DNA from: an uncultured Saprospiraceae bacterium
GTDB taxonomy: Bacteria; Bacteroidota; Bacteroidia; Chitinophagales; Saprospiraceae
Assembly: GCA_937921595.1 (NCBI GenBank)
Contig: CAKZTD010000184.1
Coordinates: 1-40,897, forward strand
Length of the DNA stretch: 40,897 nt
Direction of reading: 5' to 3'
The notes beneath the pieces are model-generated. The model was not told where the DNA came from and made no database searches. It saw only the letters and a list, made by a program, of their open reading frames with translations. How positions within the stretch are numbered: position 1 is the stretch's first letter; the number at the start of each line of letters is the position of its first letter. Shown piece after piece: positions 26,901 through 34,756 of this stretch. Position numbers and translations under genes: made by a program.

Positions 26901-27613
26901 GTAAAATGAGTTTTATCATTTGATTTTAAAATCAATTTTCCTTCGAGATCGACACCTGATAGTTTTTTGTATTCTCTTGGACTTTCATTGATGATTTGAA
27001 AATCACCGTTGGTTTTTACCATGCTATTTGAAACAACAGAACTGGTGTTAGCCATTAAAGCAACTTGACTTCCTTCAGGAACATTTGAAGTGGTAAATGT
27101 TCTTTCAAAACCAGCCTTGCCTTTACCATTGTCTAAGTACTCAGGCTGTTCGCTAACTATTGCTTTTTTACCATTCCAACTTAGCTCATACATCATCTCC
27201 GCATGACCGTTGCTGAACCGATGACCTTTGTATTGAAATGTAGGTTTGATCTCTTGCCCATTTTCAATGATTAACCAAGGCATCGTTTCCGAATTGCCTA
27301 GGATGTAAGCATCTCCAACAGAAGTTGGTTGAGGACCATGAGCAGTGGTGTATACTGCACCGTCGAATTCTACATTTCCTTTCCATGCTTTGTATAGCGA
27401 TCCATTTTGTGTGCTATAGGCAGCCCATAAGTTATCATTAAGAGCGAAGGTTACCATTCTTGGTTTGATATCCAATACGGAACGGAATACCCAAGGATCT
27501 GCTGGACGTTCTACTCCATTCGTTTTGTTTGATCCTCCGTCTTCAGTGCCGCAAGAAGGGAAAAATAAAATACTAAGAATTAAAAGGCTTGTGATTTTAA
27601 AAATCGTTTTCAT
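23918..27613 (-). CDS. Surface lipoprotein: cytochrome c - PA14 - dehydrogenase-like propeller - DUF1080 (3-keto-glycoside hydrolase)
   Basis: 1231 residues. Lipoprotein signal ending LFFPSC, with the lipidated Cys followed by GTEDGG. Domains: N-terminal region of unknown type (30-255); class I cytochrome c with haem motif CKSCH at 273-277 and a likely Met ligand in QVMSAHP; PA14 carbohydrate-binding-type domain (about 378-508; GYLNIPADANYTFRLLSDDGS); a beta-propeller of the sorbosone/glucose dehydrogenase type (about 555-900; GLRTPNGIGLGVDNEIFVADN); DUF1080/3-keto-disaccharide hydrolase (about 1018-1230; WKSLFDGKSMAGW, GNSGVIFNV, GHISLQDH). DUF1080 proteins are known to cleave 3-keto-glycosides. 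One polypeptide therefore combines sugar binding, a possible oxidation module, an electron carrier and a hydrolase. The ThuA-type gene is 106 bases upstream; the two are likely one operon. Confidence 0.88.
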   Translation of the reverse strand: MKTIFKITSLLILSILFFPSCGTEDGGSNKTNGVERPADPWVFRSVLDIKPRMVTFALNDNLWAAYSTQNGSLYKAWKGNVEFDGAVYTTAHGPQPTSVGDAYILGNSETMPWLIIENGQEIKPTFQYKGHRFSNGHAEMMYELSWNGKKAIVSEQPEYLDNGKGKAGFERTFTTSNVPEGSQVALMANTSSVVSNSMVKTNGDFQIINESPREYKKLSGVDLEGKLILKSNDKTHFTSTFMARPLIPDPNKKNEEEEEESPLGQRLIAKSDCKSCHNTFRKTIGPAYNDIAKKYSNTDQNVALLSAKIKNGGYGVWGSQVMSAHPNESMTEINEMVKYIMTLDAEEEAQMSAMSKESVPENLDYVYGQKDIVENELLPGLIGTVYKDGTPLEKLADIKTDSKPIFVGLIPQVHADAGDLETLDHDFGIILEGYLNIPADANYTFRLLSDDGSRLNINGQVVIDNDGLHGASPKDGAIALAKGYHKLKVEYFEHGGGKMFSLEWRTGNEFQRVPTTAFLHNKNEEPQNFNVSGLSSDTKIPGDGSALIGVHPSYDLTQARPGLFTPRVGGMDFLDDGRLVVCTWDPNGSVYIVEGAQGGDPNKMSYKRIGAGLAEPLGLKVVDNEIYILQKQELTKLVDTDGDDMIDEYQTVCNSWNVSANFHEFAFGLVYKEGYFYGTLATAINPGGASTQPQIQDRGRVVKISKADGSMKLIASGLRTPNGIGLGVDNEIFVADNQGDWLPASKIVHIKEGGWYGSRSVDFEGTEGMKENLPVVWLPQDEIGNSPSTPMYINDGIYTGQMIHGEVTNGGVKRVFVEKINGEYQGCLFRFTQGLEAGVNRIIWGPDGALYAGGVGSTGNWVHDGKLWYGLQRLKNNGKSTFEMLAVRAKSNGVEIEFTEPLKSGDGWNKSDYGVRQWFYKPTKEYGGPKLDEKALNIRSVNVSDDRKKVFLELDGMKSNHMVYIKINTPFSSALGHEIWSTEAWYTMNQIPTGEPGFKTSAPPATAVNTLSAFEKAAGWKSLFDGKSMAGWRNFNKQTVGSGWIVKDDAIYLNSKKGADGNWEAKDGGDIITEGQYENYELSLEWKIGACGNSGVIFNVVEDAKYEFVWQTGPEMQVLDNTCHPDAKIRTHRAGDLYDMIECKYVTVKPAGQWNHARLVINKGKTEHWLNGRKVVEYEMFTDQWTDMIANSKFKDMPDFGKSKKGHISLQDHRDPVWYRNIKIREIKAIQ

Positions 27614-27662
27614 AAAAGTGTATGCGTTGATTAATAATAATTTAAGTGAACAAGCGAATAGA

Positions 27663-27710
27663 TTAACAGGTCAGCAAGAGGACGTGAGCTTCAGACCATA
27701 GTTAACTTAT
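27663..27710. repeat. Diverged relative of the AAGTTAGCAA word repeat
   Basis: TTAACAGGTCAGCAAG (27663-27678) matches the reverse complement of 12807-12822 at 12 of 16 positions, all differences being transitions. AGTTAACTTAT (27700-27710) matches the other arm. Like the copy at 12758-12822, it lies just after a minus-strand stop codon (27720). Weak evidence. Confidence 0.35.
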
Positions 27711-27719
27711 GTACTTTAT

Positions 27720-30700
27720 TTATTTTAGTGACAAAGACTTACTTGGATTGAAATAAATCCAATTCATAGTCGCCACTTGCTTCCCATTATTCTTTGGGTT
27801 TTTAAAAATAAAATATAAATCGTGAAAACCAGTAGTATTATTAAGTTTAAAATTTGATTCTCCAGCTTCGCTGATTTCCGTCTTTCCAATCAATGTCCCT
27901 TCTTGGTTGTCTAAATACACTTCCATCGTTCCACCAGTTTCCTGATTGTCACGCATTCCATAGTTGATTGTTAAGGACTCAATATCTGTGAGGTCTAGAT
28001 TTTTATAAATGACGTAATTCCCATCATAAATTTCTCTGACATCGTTTCCGCCAGGTATTAGATCTTTTGAAGCTTCATCGAAACTTCCAGCACTTAGCTT
28101 TGTATAGCGAAGATTTATTTGCTTTCGAGAAGTAATAGGTTTAATAGATTCGTTACCATTATCCGTGTAGCTAGCCATCAAAACATATTGCCCTTTTTCC
28201 TTGCCTTTGATGTGATCCTTCGTCACATATTTACCAGTGGCCGGATATTTAGAATCTACTTTTTTAGGGCCGTTTATAGAAAGGATATATTTTGCAATTG
28301 TACTTGCTTCGTTATTGGAAAGTTGAGGGTGAGCAGACATGACCGTTTCGCCCCAATTACCACCACCACCTTTGATGATTTTGCCAGCTAGAAATACATG
28401 TGCGTTTTTATCTTTACGATATCTTTCTGCAATTTCTGTATAAGAAGGGCCGTTGATTTTATCATTTTCAGCATGACAACTTTTACAATCCGAACCATTG
28501 ATCAGACGCTTGCCTAATGGCTCGGCAACAGTTACTTCCAGCTGGTGTCCCTGAGCAATTTCTGTAATGTCAAGACCTTGCTCGAGATAGTCAAAAGAAA
28601 CGACCACATTGTCTGGCGATAAAGAACCGTCTTTCGTTTTCCCATCTTCGGTGTCCATTACATTCACGGTGTAATTTAGATTTCGATTGTCCCAATAGAA
28701 CGTTTGATTTCCTGCTAATTCCCAGTTTAATTCTGGTGGATCATTTCCTACTTGAATTTCTTTTTTAGAAGAAGATTTTTGCCCATCGGTATCGCTTACG
28801 GTCAGGCTTACCGAATAGATGCCTGGCTTCTCAAAAGTGTGCCTTGGAAATGCGGTTTTGTTTTTATCGGAGCCATCTCCAAAATCCCATTCATACGTTA
28901 ATTGATCTTCGTCGAAGTCGTAAGATTCTTCAGCAGAGAATACGACGGTTAATGGTGCTCCTCCAACAGATTTATCTGATTTGATTTGAGCGACTGGTTG
29001 GCGATTGCCTCGGATATAATCGATTCGAACTAAACGAGCATCGAGGTTTTCTGCGAACCATTTGTTACCGTATTCGAGCATATAGAGTTTTCCATCTTTT
29101 CCAAAAAACATATCCATCGGTCTGGAAAATTCTGTGTTTTGCATAAAAGGATCAATCTTGACCATCTGTCCTGTGCTATCAAATTTGATTAGGTAAATCC
29201 AGTGTCGCATCCATTCATAAGCGATCAGCTTTCCATCAAAATATTCTGGAAATTTATCCTGTCCTTCATAATCTTCAGAATAGTAAATTGGTCCGGCCAT
29301 TGGGTTTTTACCACCAACTCCAACCCAAGGGAATTCTTGAGATTTATCATAAGAATACCAAACCTTAGATTTGTTACTTGGTGGTAACTCTGTCAATCCG
29401 GTGTTGTTTGGCGAATCATTAATTGGATTTTCAGGATTGAATTTTTCGCCAGTTTTTTTATTTGTAAAATCATAATCAAGATACTGTTGGTTATTTCCTC
29501 TGAAGTAAGGCCAACCCCAGTAGCCTGGGCCTTTGGCTTGATTGATTTCGTCGATTCCTTTTGGTCCACGAGCTATTCCGTCTTTTCCAGAATCAGGGCC
29601 AACGTCACCCCAGTATAAATCTTTTGTTTTTGGATCAATGCTAATTCGGAAAGGGTTTCGACATCCTTTTACATAAATCTCAGGTTTCGTTTTTGGTGTT
29701 CCAACTGGAAATAAATTTCCTTCAGGAATGGTATAAGTCCCATCAGGCTGTGGAGTAATTCTTAGTATGCCTCCACGAAGATCATTGGTGTTTCCTGAAG
29801 ATCGCTGAGCATCCCAGGCTGATCTTCCTTTTCTTTCGTCAATAGGAGCAAAACCATCCGAATCAAAAGGATTGGTGTCATCACCTACGCCGATAAATAA
29901 ATTTCCATCAGGCCCGAATTCTAAAGAGCCACCAGAGTGACAACATTCATCTCTTTGAACTGGAATTTCAATGACTACTTTTTCCGTATCATAGTATAAG
30001 CTATCATTGTCGAATACAAATCTTGAAACATGTTGTTTGGGTTCATCGCCAATTGGAGAGTAGAAAAAATAGATCCACTTGTTCTCATTATAATTCGGAT
30101 CGAGTGCTACACCCAAAAGACCATCTTCGAATTCGGTATGGACAGGGAAAGTGGTCACTAATTTTAAATATTCAGTACTTGGATCGTAGATTTTGATTGC
30201 TCCTCGTCGTTCTACAAAAATAACCTTACCATCATCGAAAAGATCAAGTTCCATTGGCTCATTTAGATTTTGAGCGAGAACGGTTTTTACAAAACGATTT
30301 TCAGGTGGAACTCTATGGAAAACTGATTTGGAATAATCTAATTTATTTTCGCCAATTGCATATTGGATTCCTCCTAGAAGGTGTTGTAAAAAAAGAGGCT
30401 CTGAAAAAGATTCATCCGTATGTCCGCTTCCGGTGTAAAACGCTCGGCCTCCATCAAAATCATGGTACCAAGCAATCGGATGATTGTCGCCATTGGTACC
30501 TCCTTCGTAAGAAGTTTCATCTAGGTTGGCGATGACATTTATATTCGGATTTAGATTTTTGTAATTATACCATTCGTCTGTTCGTTCCCAAGTATCAGGG
30601 AGCATATTCGAACAAACATGAGTTTTGTCTAAGACATTTATTTTTGCTTCTCGAACGTTTGGATCACTAGGGTGTCCATTGAAATATCCACCTACTAATT

Positions 30701-31085
30701 TTCCATACCAAATCCAGTCGTATTCCGTATCTGCAGCGGCATGAATACCAACGAATCCTCCTCCTGCCTGAATGTATCTTTCGAAATCTGCTTGTTGCAC
30801 ATGATCGAGGACATCACCTGTGGTATTTAAAAAAACAACGGCTGCATATTGCTGGAGATTTTCTTCTTTGAATTCTGAAGATTCTTCAGTCATTTTGACT
30901 TTGAACCCGTTTTCGAGACCTAGCTTTTTTATAGCCTTTATTCCTGGCTCAATAGATCCATGTCGATAGCCTGCAGTTTTTGAAAAGATAAGAACAGTGG
31001 CCTCTTTTTGTTCTCCACAACTGAAGATGCCAATAGTTAACAATAAAAGGATAAATCCTTTAAAGGTTCGTGTAGAAGATTTCAT
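27720..31085 (-). CDS. Surface lipoprotein: ThuA - glucose/sorbosone dehydrogenase propeller - PKD - cytochrome c - CBM-like
   Basis: 1121 residues. Lipoprotein signal (LLLLTIGIFSC, then GEQKE). Domains: ThuA-like glutamine-amidotransferase-fold domain (about 25-245; LIFSKTAGYRHGSIEPG, GGGFVGIHAAADTEYDW, AWYHDFDGGRAFYTGSGHTDE); PQQ-type glucose/sorbosone dehydrogenase propeller (about 262-690; LNEPMELDLFDDGKVIFVERRG, RDECCHSGGSLEFGPDGNLF); PKD domain (about 705-782; YEWDFGDGS); cytochrome c with CKSCH at 867-871; a C-terminal CBM6-like beta domain (about 1000-1115). ThuA/ThuB of rhizobia take part in 3-keto-disaccharide metabolism. The haem domain suggests electrons from sugar oxidation leave through it. 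This architecture recurs in Bacteroidota. The propeller's cofactor (PQQ or other) cannot be told from the sequence. Confidence 0.9.
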   Translation of the reverse strand: MKSSTRTFKGFILLLLTIGIFSCGEQKEATVLIFSKTAGYRHGSIEPGIKAIKKLGLENGFKVKMTEESSEFKEENLQQYAAVVFLNTTGDVLDHVQQADFERYIQAGGGFVGIHAAADTEYDWIWYGKLVGGYFNGHPSDPNVREAKINVLDKTHVCSNMLPDTWERTDEWYNYKNLNPNINVIANLDETSYEGGTNGDNHPIAWYHDFDGGRAFYTGSGHTDESFSEPLFLQHLLGGIQYAIGENKLDYSKSVFHRVPPENRFVKTVLAQNLNEPMELDLFDDGKVIFVERRGAIKIYDPSTEYLKLVTTFPVHTEFEDGLLGVALDPNYNENKWIYFFYSPIGDEPKQHVSRFVFDNDSLYYDTEKVVIEIPVQRDECCHSGGSLEFGPDGNLFIGVGDDTNPFDSDGFAPIDERKGRSAWDAQRSSGNTNDLRGGILRITPQPDGTYTIPEGNLFPVGTPKTKPEIYVKGCRNPFRISIDPKTKDLYWGDVGPDSGKDGIARGPKGIDEINQAKGPGYWGWPYFRGNNQQYLDYDFTNKKTGEKFNPENPINDSPNNTGLTELPPSNKSKVWYSYDKSQEFPWVGVGGKNPMAGPIYYSEDYEGQDKFPEYFDGKLIAYEWMRHWIYLIKFDSTGQMVKIDPFMQNTEFSRPMDMFFGKDGKLYMLEYGNKWFAENLDARLVRIDYIRGNRQPVAQIKSDKSVGGAPLTVVFSAEESYDFDEDQLTYEWDFGDGSDKNKTAFPRHTFEKPGIYSVSLTVSDTDGQKSSSKKEIQVGNDPPELNWELAGNQTFYWDNRNLNYTVNVMDTEDGKTKDGSLSPDNVVVSFDYLEQGLDITEIAQGHQLEVTVAEPLGKRLINGSDCKSCHAENDKINGPSYTEIAERYRKDKNAHVFLAGKIIKGGGGNWGETVMSAHPQLSNNEASTIAKYILSINGPKKVDSKYPATGKYVTKDHIKGKEKGQYVLMASYTDNGNESIKPITSRKQINLRYTKLSAGSFDEASKDLIPGGNDVREIYDGNYVIYKNLDLTDIESLTINYGMRDNQETGGTMEVYLDNQEGTLIGKTEISEAGESNFKLNNTTGFHDLYFIFKNPKNNGKQVATMNWIYFNPSKSLSLK

Positions 31086-31232
31086 AGAATAGTTATTGAT
31101 GAATTTACACTAAGGTACTAATTATGTATAAAATTTAGATAAAAAAGGGATTGACAGAATAAAATCCTTTTAAACTTTAACTTTTAGGAGAAAATGTGGA
31201 AAGTAGTGTGCTAGTTTATAAAAGATTGTTGT

Positions 31233-32366
31233 TTATCCTTTGGCAATAACTCCATTTCTAGCCATCCAGTTTTGGATATCTTCTTTTTTGATAGCTGCTG
31301 CCATAAGTCCAGGAAACTGGTCAGGGGTACAGGCAAAAGAAGGGATATTCATAGAGGCATATTGACTCGCGATGGTTTTGTCAAAAGAAGGAGCCCCTTC
31401 ATCATCCAAGGCAAGCAAAGTGATGAATTGAATGCCGGAAGATTTCAAAGCAGAAACACGTCGAAGCATTTCTGATTCATTACCGCCTTCGAATAAATCA
31501 GAGATGAGCACAAGAATAGTTTCCGAAGGATTTTGAATAAGACCTTCTGCGTAAGTCAATGCTTTATTAATATCTGTGCCTCCTCCGAGTTGAGTAGCGA
31601 ATAATAAATCTACCGGATCATCTAGTTCATCGGTTAGGTCAACTACAGCAGTATCAAAAACGACCATGCTTGTTTTGACAGATTTTAAAGAAGCCATCAC
31701 GGCTCCAAATACTCCGGCATAAACCATGGAAGAAGCCATTGATCCGCTCTGGTCGACTAGCAAAATAATATGTCGAAGTGATTGTCCTTTGCGTCCATAG
31801 CCAACGAGGTTTTCGGGAATAATCGCTTTATGTTCAACCTGATAATGCCTTAAGTTTTTTCGGATGGTTCGATTCCAGTCGATTTCATTGGGTCTAGGTC
31901 TGCGATTTCTAACAGAGCGACTGATCGCTCCCTGGATCGCTTCCCGCATCGGGTTCTTTAATCGTTTTTCTAAGTCCTGAACGACTTTTTTGACTACAGC
32001 TCTTGCTGAATCTCGGGTTTTATTAGGAATCACTTTGTTTAAGGAAAGAAGTGTAGCTACGAGATTAACATCAGGTTCGGCAGCTTCTAAAAGCTCGGGT
32101 TCCATGAGCATACGTTTCATACCCAGCCTTTCCATGGCATCCTTTTGCATGACTTGGACGATAGATTTTGGAAAATATTTTCGGATGTCACCGAGCCAGC
32201 GATTGACATTTGGAGAAGAACTTCCAAGGCCACCTTTCCGCTCTCCATCATAAAGCGCTTCAAGCACTTGATCCAGAGAACCTTCACCACCTTCCAAATC
32301 GACTTCGTTTTCCGGGTCAGCTTTTCGGCCGAGGATTAGTCGCCATTTTCTAATTCGTTCATTCAT
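31233..32366 (-). CDS. VWA-domain protein (MoxR-associated type)
   Basis: 377 residues, no signal peptide. The N-terminal basic helical region (1-195) contains a long charged stretch. The von Willebrand A domain (about 198-375) has a complete metal-ion-dependent adhesion site: DQSGS (D205, S207, S209), Thr in GGGTDINKA, and Asp in LISDLFEGG. The style (cytoplasmic, CoxE-like, about 380 residues, N-terminal helical part with NRxRRPRPNEIDWNRTIRKN-like sequence) is that of VWA proteins that work with MoxR-type AAA+ ATPases in chaperone- or chelatase-like complexes. No such ATPase is in the window. It is separated by 147 bases from the ThuA-type gene, and I see no functional link to it. Confidence 0.82.
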   Translation of the reverse strand: MNERIRKWRLILGRKADPENEVDLEGGEGSLDQVLEALYDGERKGGLGSSSPNVNRWLGDIRKYFPKSIVQVMQKDAMERLGMKRMLMEPELLEAAEPDVNLVATLLSLNKVIPNKTRDSARAVVKKVVQDLEKRLKNPMREAIQGAISRSVRNRRPRPNEIDWNRTIRKNLRHYQVEHKAIIPENLVGYGRKGQSLRHIILLVDQSGSMASSMVYAGVFGAVMASLKSVKTSMVVFDTAVVDLTDELDDPVDLLFATQLGGGTDINKALTYAEGLIQNPSETILVLISDLFEGGNESEMLRRVSALKSSGIQFITLLALDDEGAPSFDKTIASQYASMNIPSFACTPDQFPGLMAAAIKKEDIQNWMARNGVIAKG

Positions 32367-32593
32367 ATTGAAAATACAAATTTTTGTAAAAATAGGATTT
32401 TTTGACTAATGCTTAGAACACATTATTGAACAACTTCTAAAACAATTTGTCAAAGAACTATAAATTATTATCTAAAGGTAGAAAGGTTTGTATACCAAAT
32501 CTTATCTTGCATTTGTTTTAGAGACGTCGCGCGAATAAAATTTCATTATTAAGGCACGTTCTTTATCAACTAATCAAACAGAATTTACACGAA

Positions 32594-33706
32594 GTGGCTA
32601 AAAAAGACATACAGGAGGATTTTAGCGAGGAGCAACAGGAGGTCTTAAAATCCATCCGTGTTTCGCGGATTATTGTTCCAATCTTGATTGGGTTGACAGT
32701 AGTTGGGTATTTGTTTTGGAAACAATATGATCCAAATGAATTTTCAAAAATAGACTGGACTGGCCATACAATCTTTTGGATTTTACTTTCCGTAGGATTT
32801 TTGGTGATTCGACATTTTGCTTATGCAAAACGATTGCGAATACTTTCTGAAGGTGCTTTTTCTTGGCGCAAGTGTATTGAATTAATTTTTATTTGGGAAT
32901 TCAGTTCTGCGATTTCGCCAACGAGTGTTGGAGGATCGGCAGTAGCGCTTTTTGTTTTATCTCAAGAAAAATTATCCGCCGCAAAGACAGCAACGATTGT
33001 TTTGTATTCTGCAATTTTAGACACAATCTTTTTTGTAGGAACCTTACCCATTTTTATTCTCATTTTAGGACCAGAGATCATTCGTCCCAATATGTCAGGT
33101 TTTGATGATATTGACGGTTGGGGACTTACTTTTTTAGGAGCTTACGGATTGATGCTTGCTTATGGGAGCGCATTTTTTTATGGGATTTTTATAAACCCAA
33201 GACCTATTAAAAAAATCGTAGTTGGTGCGACGAAACTAAAATGGCTAAGGAAGTATCGGCATAAAGCAATTGAGCTGGGGAATGATATTATCATTGCTTC
33301 AAAAGAAATGAAGCTTAAAAAATGGAATTTCCATATCAGTGCTTTTCTTTCTACAGCGACAGCTTGGTCTTGCCGTTTTTTGTTATTGAACTGCTTAGTG
33401 ATCGCTTTTGTAGAAACGACACCATTAGATTTTATTTCGCAATTTAAATTATACGCAAGGTTAGAAACCATGTTTGTGATCATGGCTTTTAGTCCAACTC
33501 CTGGAGGAGTTGGAATAGCAGAAGCTACCTTCGGTGGTTTTGTAACCGATTATATGCCAGAGACAGGAAATATTTCTTTGACCATTGCGGTACTTTGGCG
33601 CTTGTTTACCTACTATTCTTACCTGCTGATTGGAGCGATTATTATTCCGAATTGGATTCGGAATCTGATAAATGAAAGAAAGAAAAAGAAGCTTTTGAAA
33701 AAGTAA
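32594..33706 (+). CDS. Lysylphosphatidylglycerol-synthase-type flippase (LPG_synthase_TM)
   Basis: 370 residues starting with GTG; no ATG fits before the first helix. Seven to eight hydrophobic helices begin at residue 25 (IIVPILIGLTVVGYLFW). Family signatures: FIWEFSSAISPTSVGGSAVALFVL in the first half and FSPTPGGVGIAEATFGGF near 300, both typical of the LPG_synthase_TM/UPF0104 family. There is no C-terminal aminoacyl-transferase domain, so lysyl-lipid synthesis is not expected. Stand-alone members are thought to translocate or sense lipids or polyprenyl-linked glycans. A basic tail (RKKKKLLKK) ends the protein. It is convergent with the flavin reductase gene with only three bases between the stops. 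Confidence 0.87.
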   Translation: MAKKDIQEDFSEEQQEVLKSIRVSRIIVPILIGLTVVGYLFWKQYDPNEFSKIDWTGHTIFWILLSVGFLVIRHFAYAKRLRILSEGAFSWRKCIELIFIWEFSSAISPTSVGGSAVALFVLSQEKLSAAKTATIVLYSAILDTIFFVGTLPIFILILGPEIIRPNMSGFDDIDGWGLTFLGAYGLMLAYGSAFFYGIFINPRPIKKIVVGATKLKWLRKYRHKAIELGNDIIIASKEMKLKKWNFHISAFLSTATAWSCRFLLLNCLVIAFVETTPLDFISQFKLYARLETMFVIMAFSPTPGGVGIAEATFGGFVTDYMPETGNISLTIAVLWRLFTYYSYLLIGAIIIPNWIRNLINERKKKKLLKK

Positions 33707-33709
33707 TAT

Positions 33710-34600
33710 TTAAGCTTCTCCCGCAAGCATCAATGCCTTGATCGCTGTATCTCTATCGTCTGATTCATCTAACACTTTTTTTGCTAGTTCATGTAAACCA
33801 ATAGTTGAATTCTCACCATTTAAAATATTATCAATCGCTTCGTTATTATTTTTAAAATCAGCAATGCTTTCCGCATTTGGTAATTCAGGGATTCCTGCTA
33901 GTTGTCCAAGGTTATTGGCGCTGAGGATTGAACTATTTTTAATATGCGAAGGTAATTGGTCATAACCAATGGTGACTTGCATGACTGGCTGGACAATTGT
34001 TTGAATCGCATCGCCACTTGCTCTGACGTAATAAGCTCGACCCATTCTACCCATCAGATCAATTTTATGTGGATCAATCCGATTTCGATCATCAATCACA
34101 TCTTCCGCAATATGCATTTTGACAACATCGCAAATGATTAAATGTCCAGCACCTCCTTGATCGCCTAGTGTGATGATATCTCGAACTTTACATTCCATCT
34201 GAACCGGAGACTCTTTAATCCGGAAAGGTTTTACTTCGTCAGAAGGGATAGGTGTTAATCCCGTTTTTTCAAACTCACTAGTATCAGTCGGGAAAGAAAT
34301 ACTAGCCACTGCCATTTGACGGACAATCGCATAATTGACAACATTTATCACAACTTCACCTGTCTCCATCACATTGTGTAAAGTATCCTTAGTGGTGTTG
34401 TCTACTACTTTTCGATTCGAAGAAAAAACTAAAATTGGCGGATTCGAACTAAAGGCATTGAAAAAACTATAAGGAGCGATATTTGGATTTCCATCTTTGT
34501 CAATCGTACTGGCAAAAGCAATTGGTCTTGGCGCTACACTACCTAATAAATATTGATGTAAATCTTTGGTTGGAATATCCTTTGGATTGAAAGAAAGCAT
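33710..34600 (-). CDS. Flavin reductase family protein (FMN-binding split barrel)
   Basis: 296 residues, cytoplasmic. Residues 1-200 form the flavin-reductase-like split barrel: YLLGSVAPRPIAFASTIDKDG, NIAPYSFFNAFSSNPPILVFS, and a domain-closing RIDPHKIDLMGRMGRAYYVR. Proteins of this type reduce FMN/FAD with NAD(P)H, supply reduced flavin to monooxygenases, or act as FMN-dependent oxidoreductases. The last 95 residues are a helical extension common in Bacteroidota members. No partner oxygenase is nearby, so the physiological role is open. Confidence 0.88.
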   Translation of the reverse strand: MLSFNPKDIPTKDLHQYLLGSVAPRPIAFASTIDKDGNPNIAPYSFFNAFSSNPPILVFSSNRKVVDNTTKDTLHNVMETGEVVINVVNYAIVRQMAVASISFPTDTSEFEKTGLTPIPSDEVKPFRIKESPVQMECKVRDIITLGDQGGAGHLIICDVVKMHIAEDVIDDRNRIDPHKIDLMGRMGRAYYVRASGDAIQTIVQPVMQVTIGYDQLPSHIKNSSILSANNLGQLAGIPELPNAESIADFKNNNEAIDNILNGENSTIGLHELAKKVLDESDDRDTAIKALMLAGEA

Positions 34601-34756
34601 AGGTGTCTTTTTAATAACAAAATTTAATACCGCAATTTACGAAGTTTATATTTAAGGAAGGTGATAGGTTGTAATTCGGTGTTTGGTATTCGTTCCTTCC
34701 AAATTAGGTCATCAAACATTATTACGCGATATTTGTTCGGTTTTAAATAATTTATT

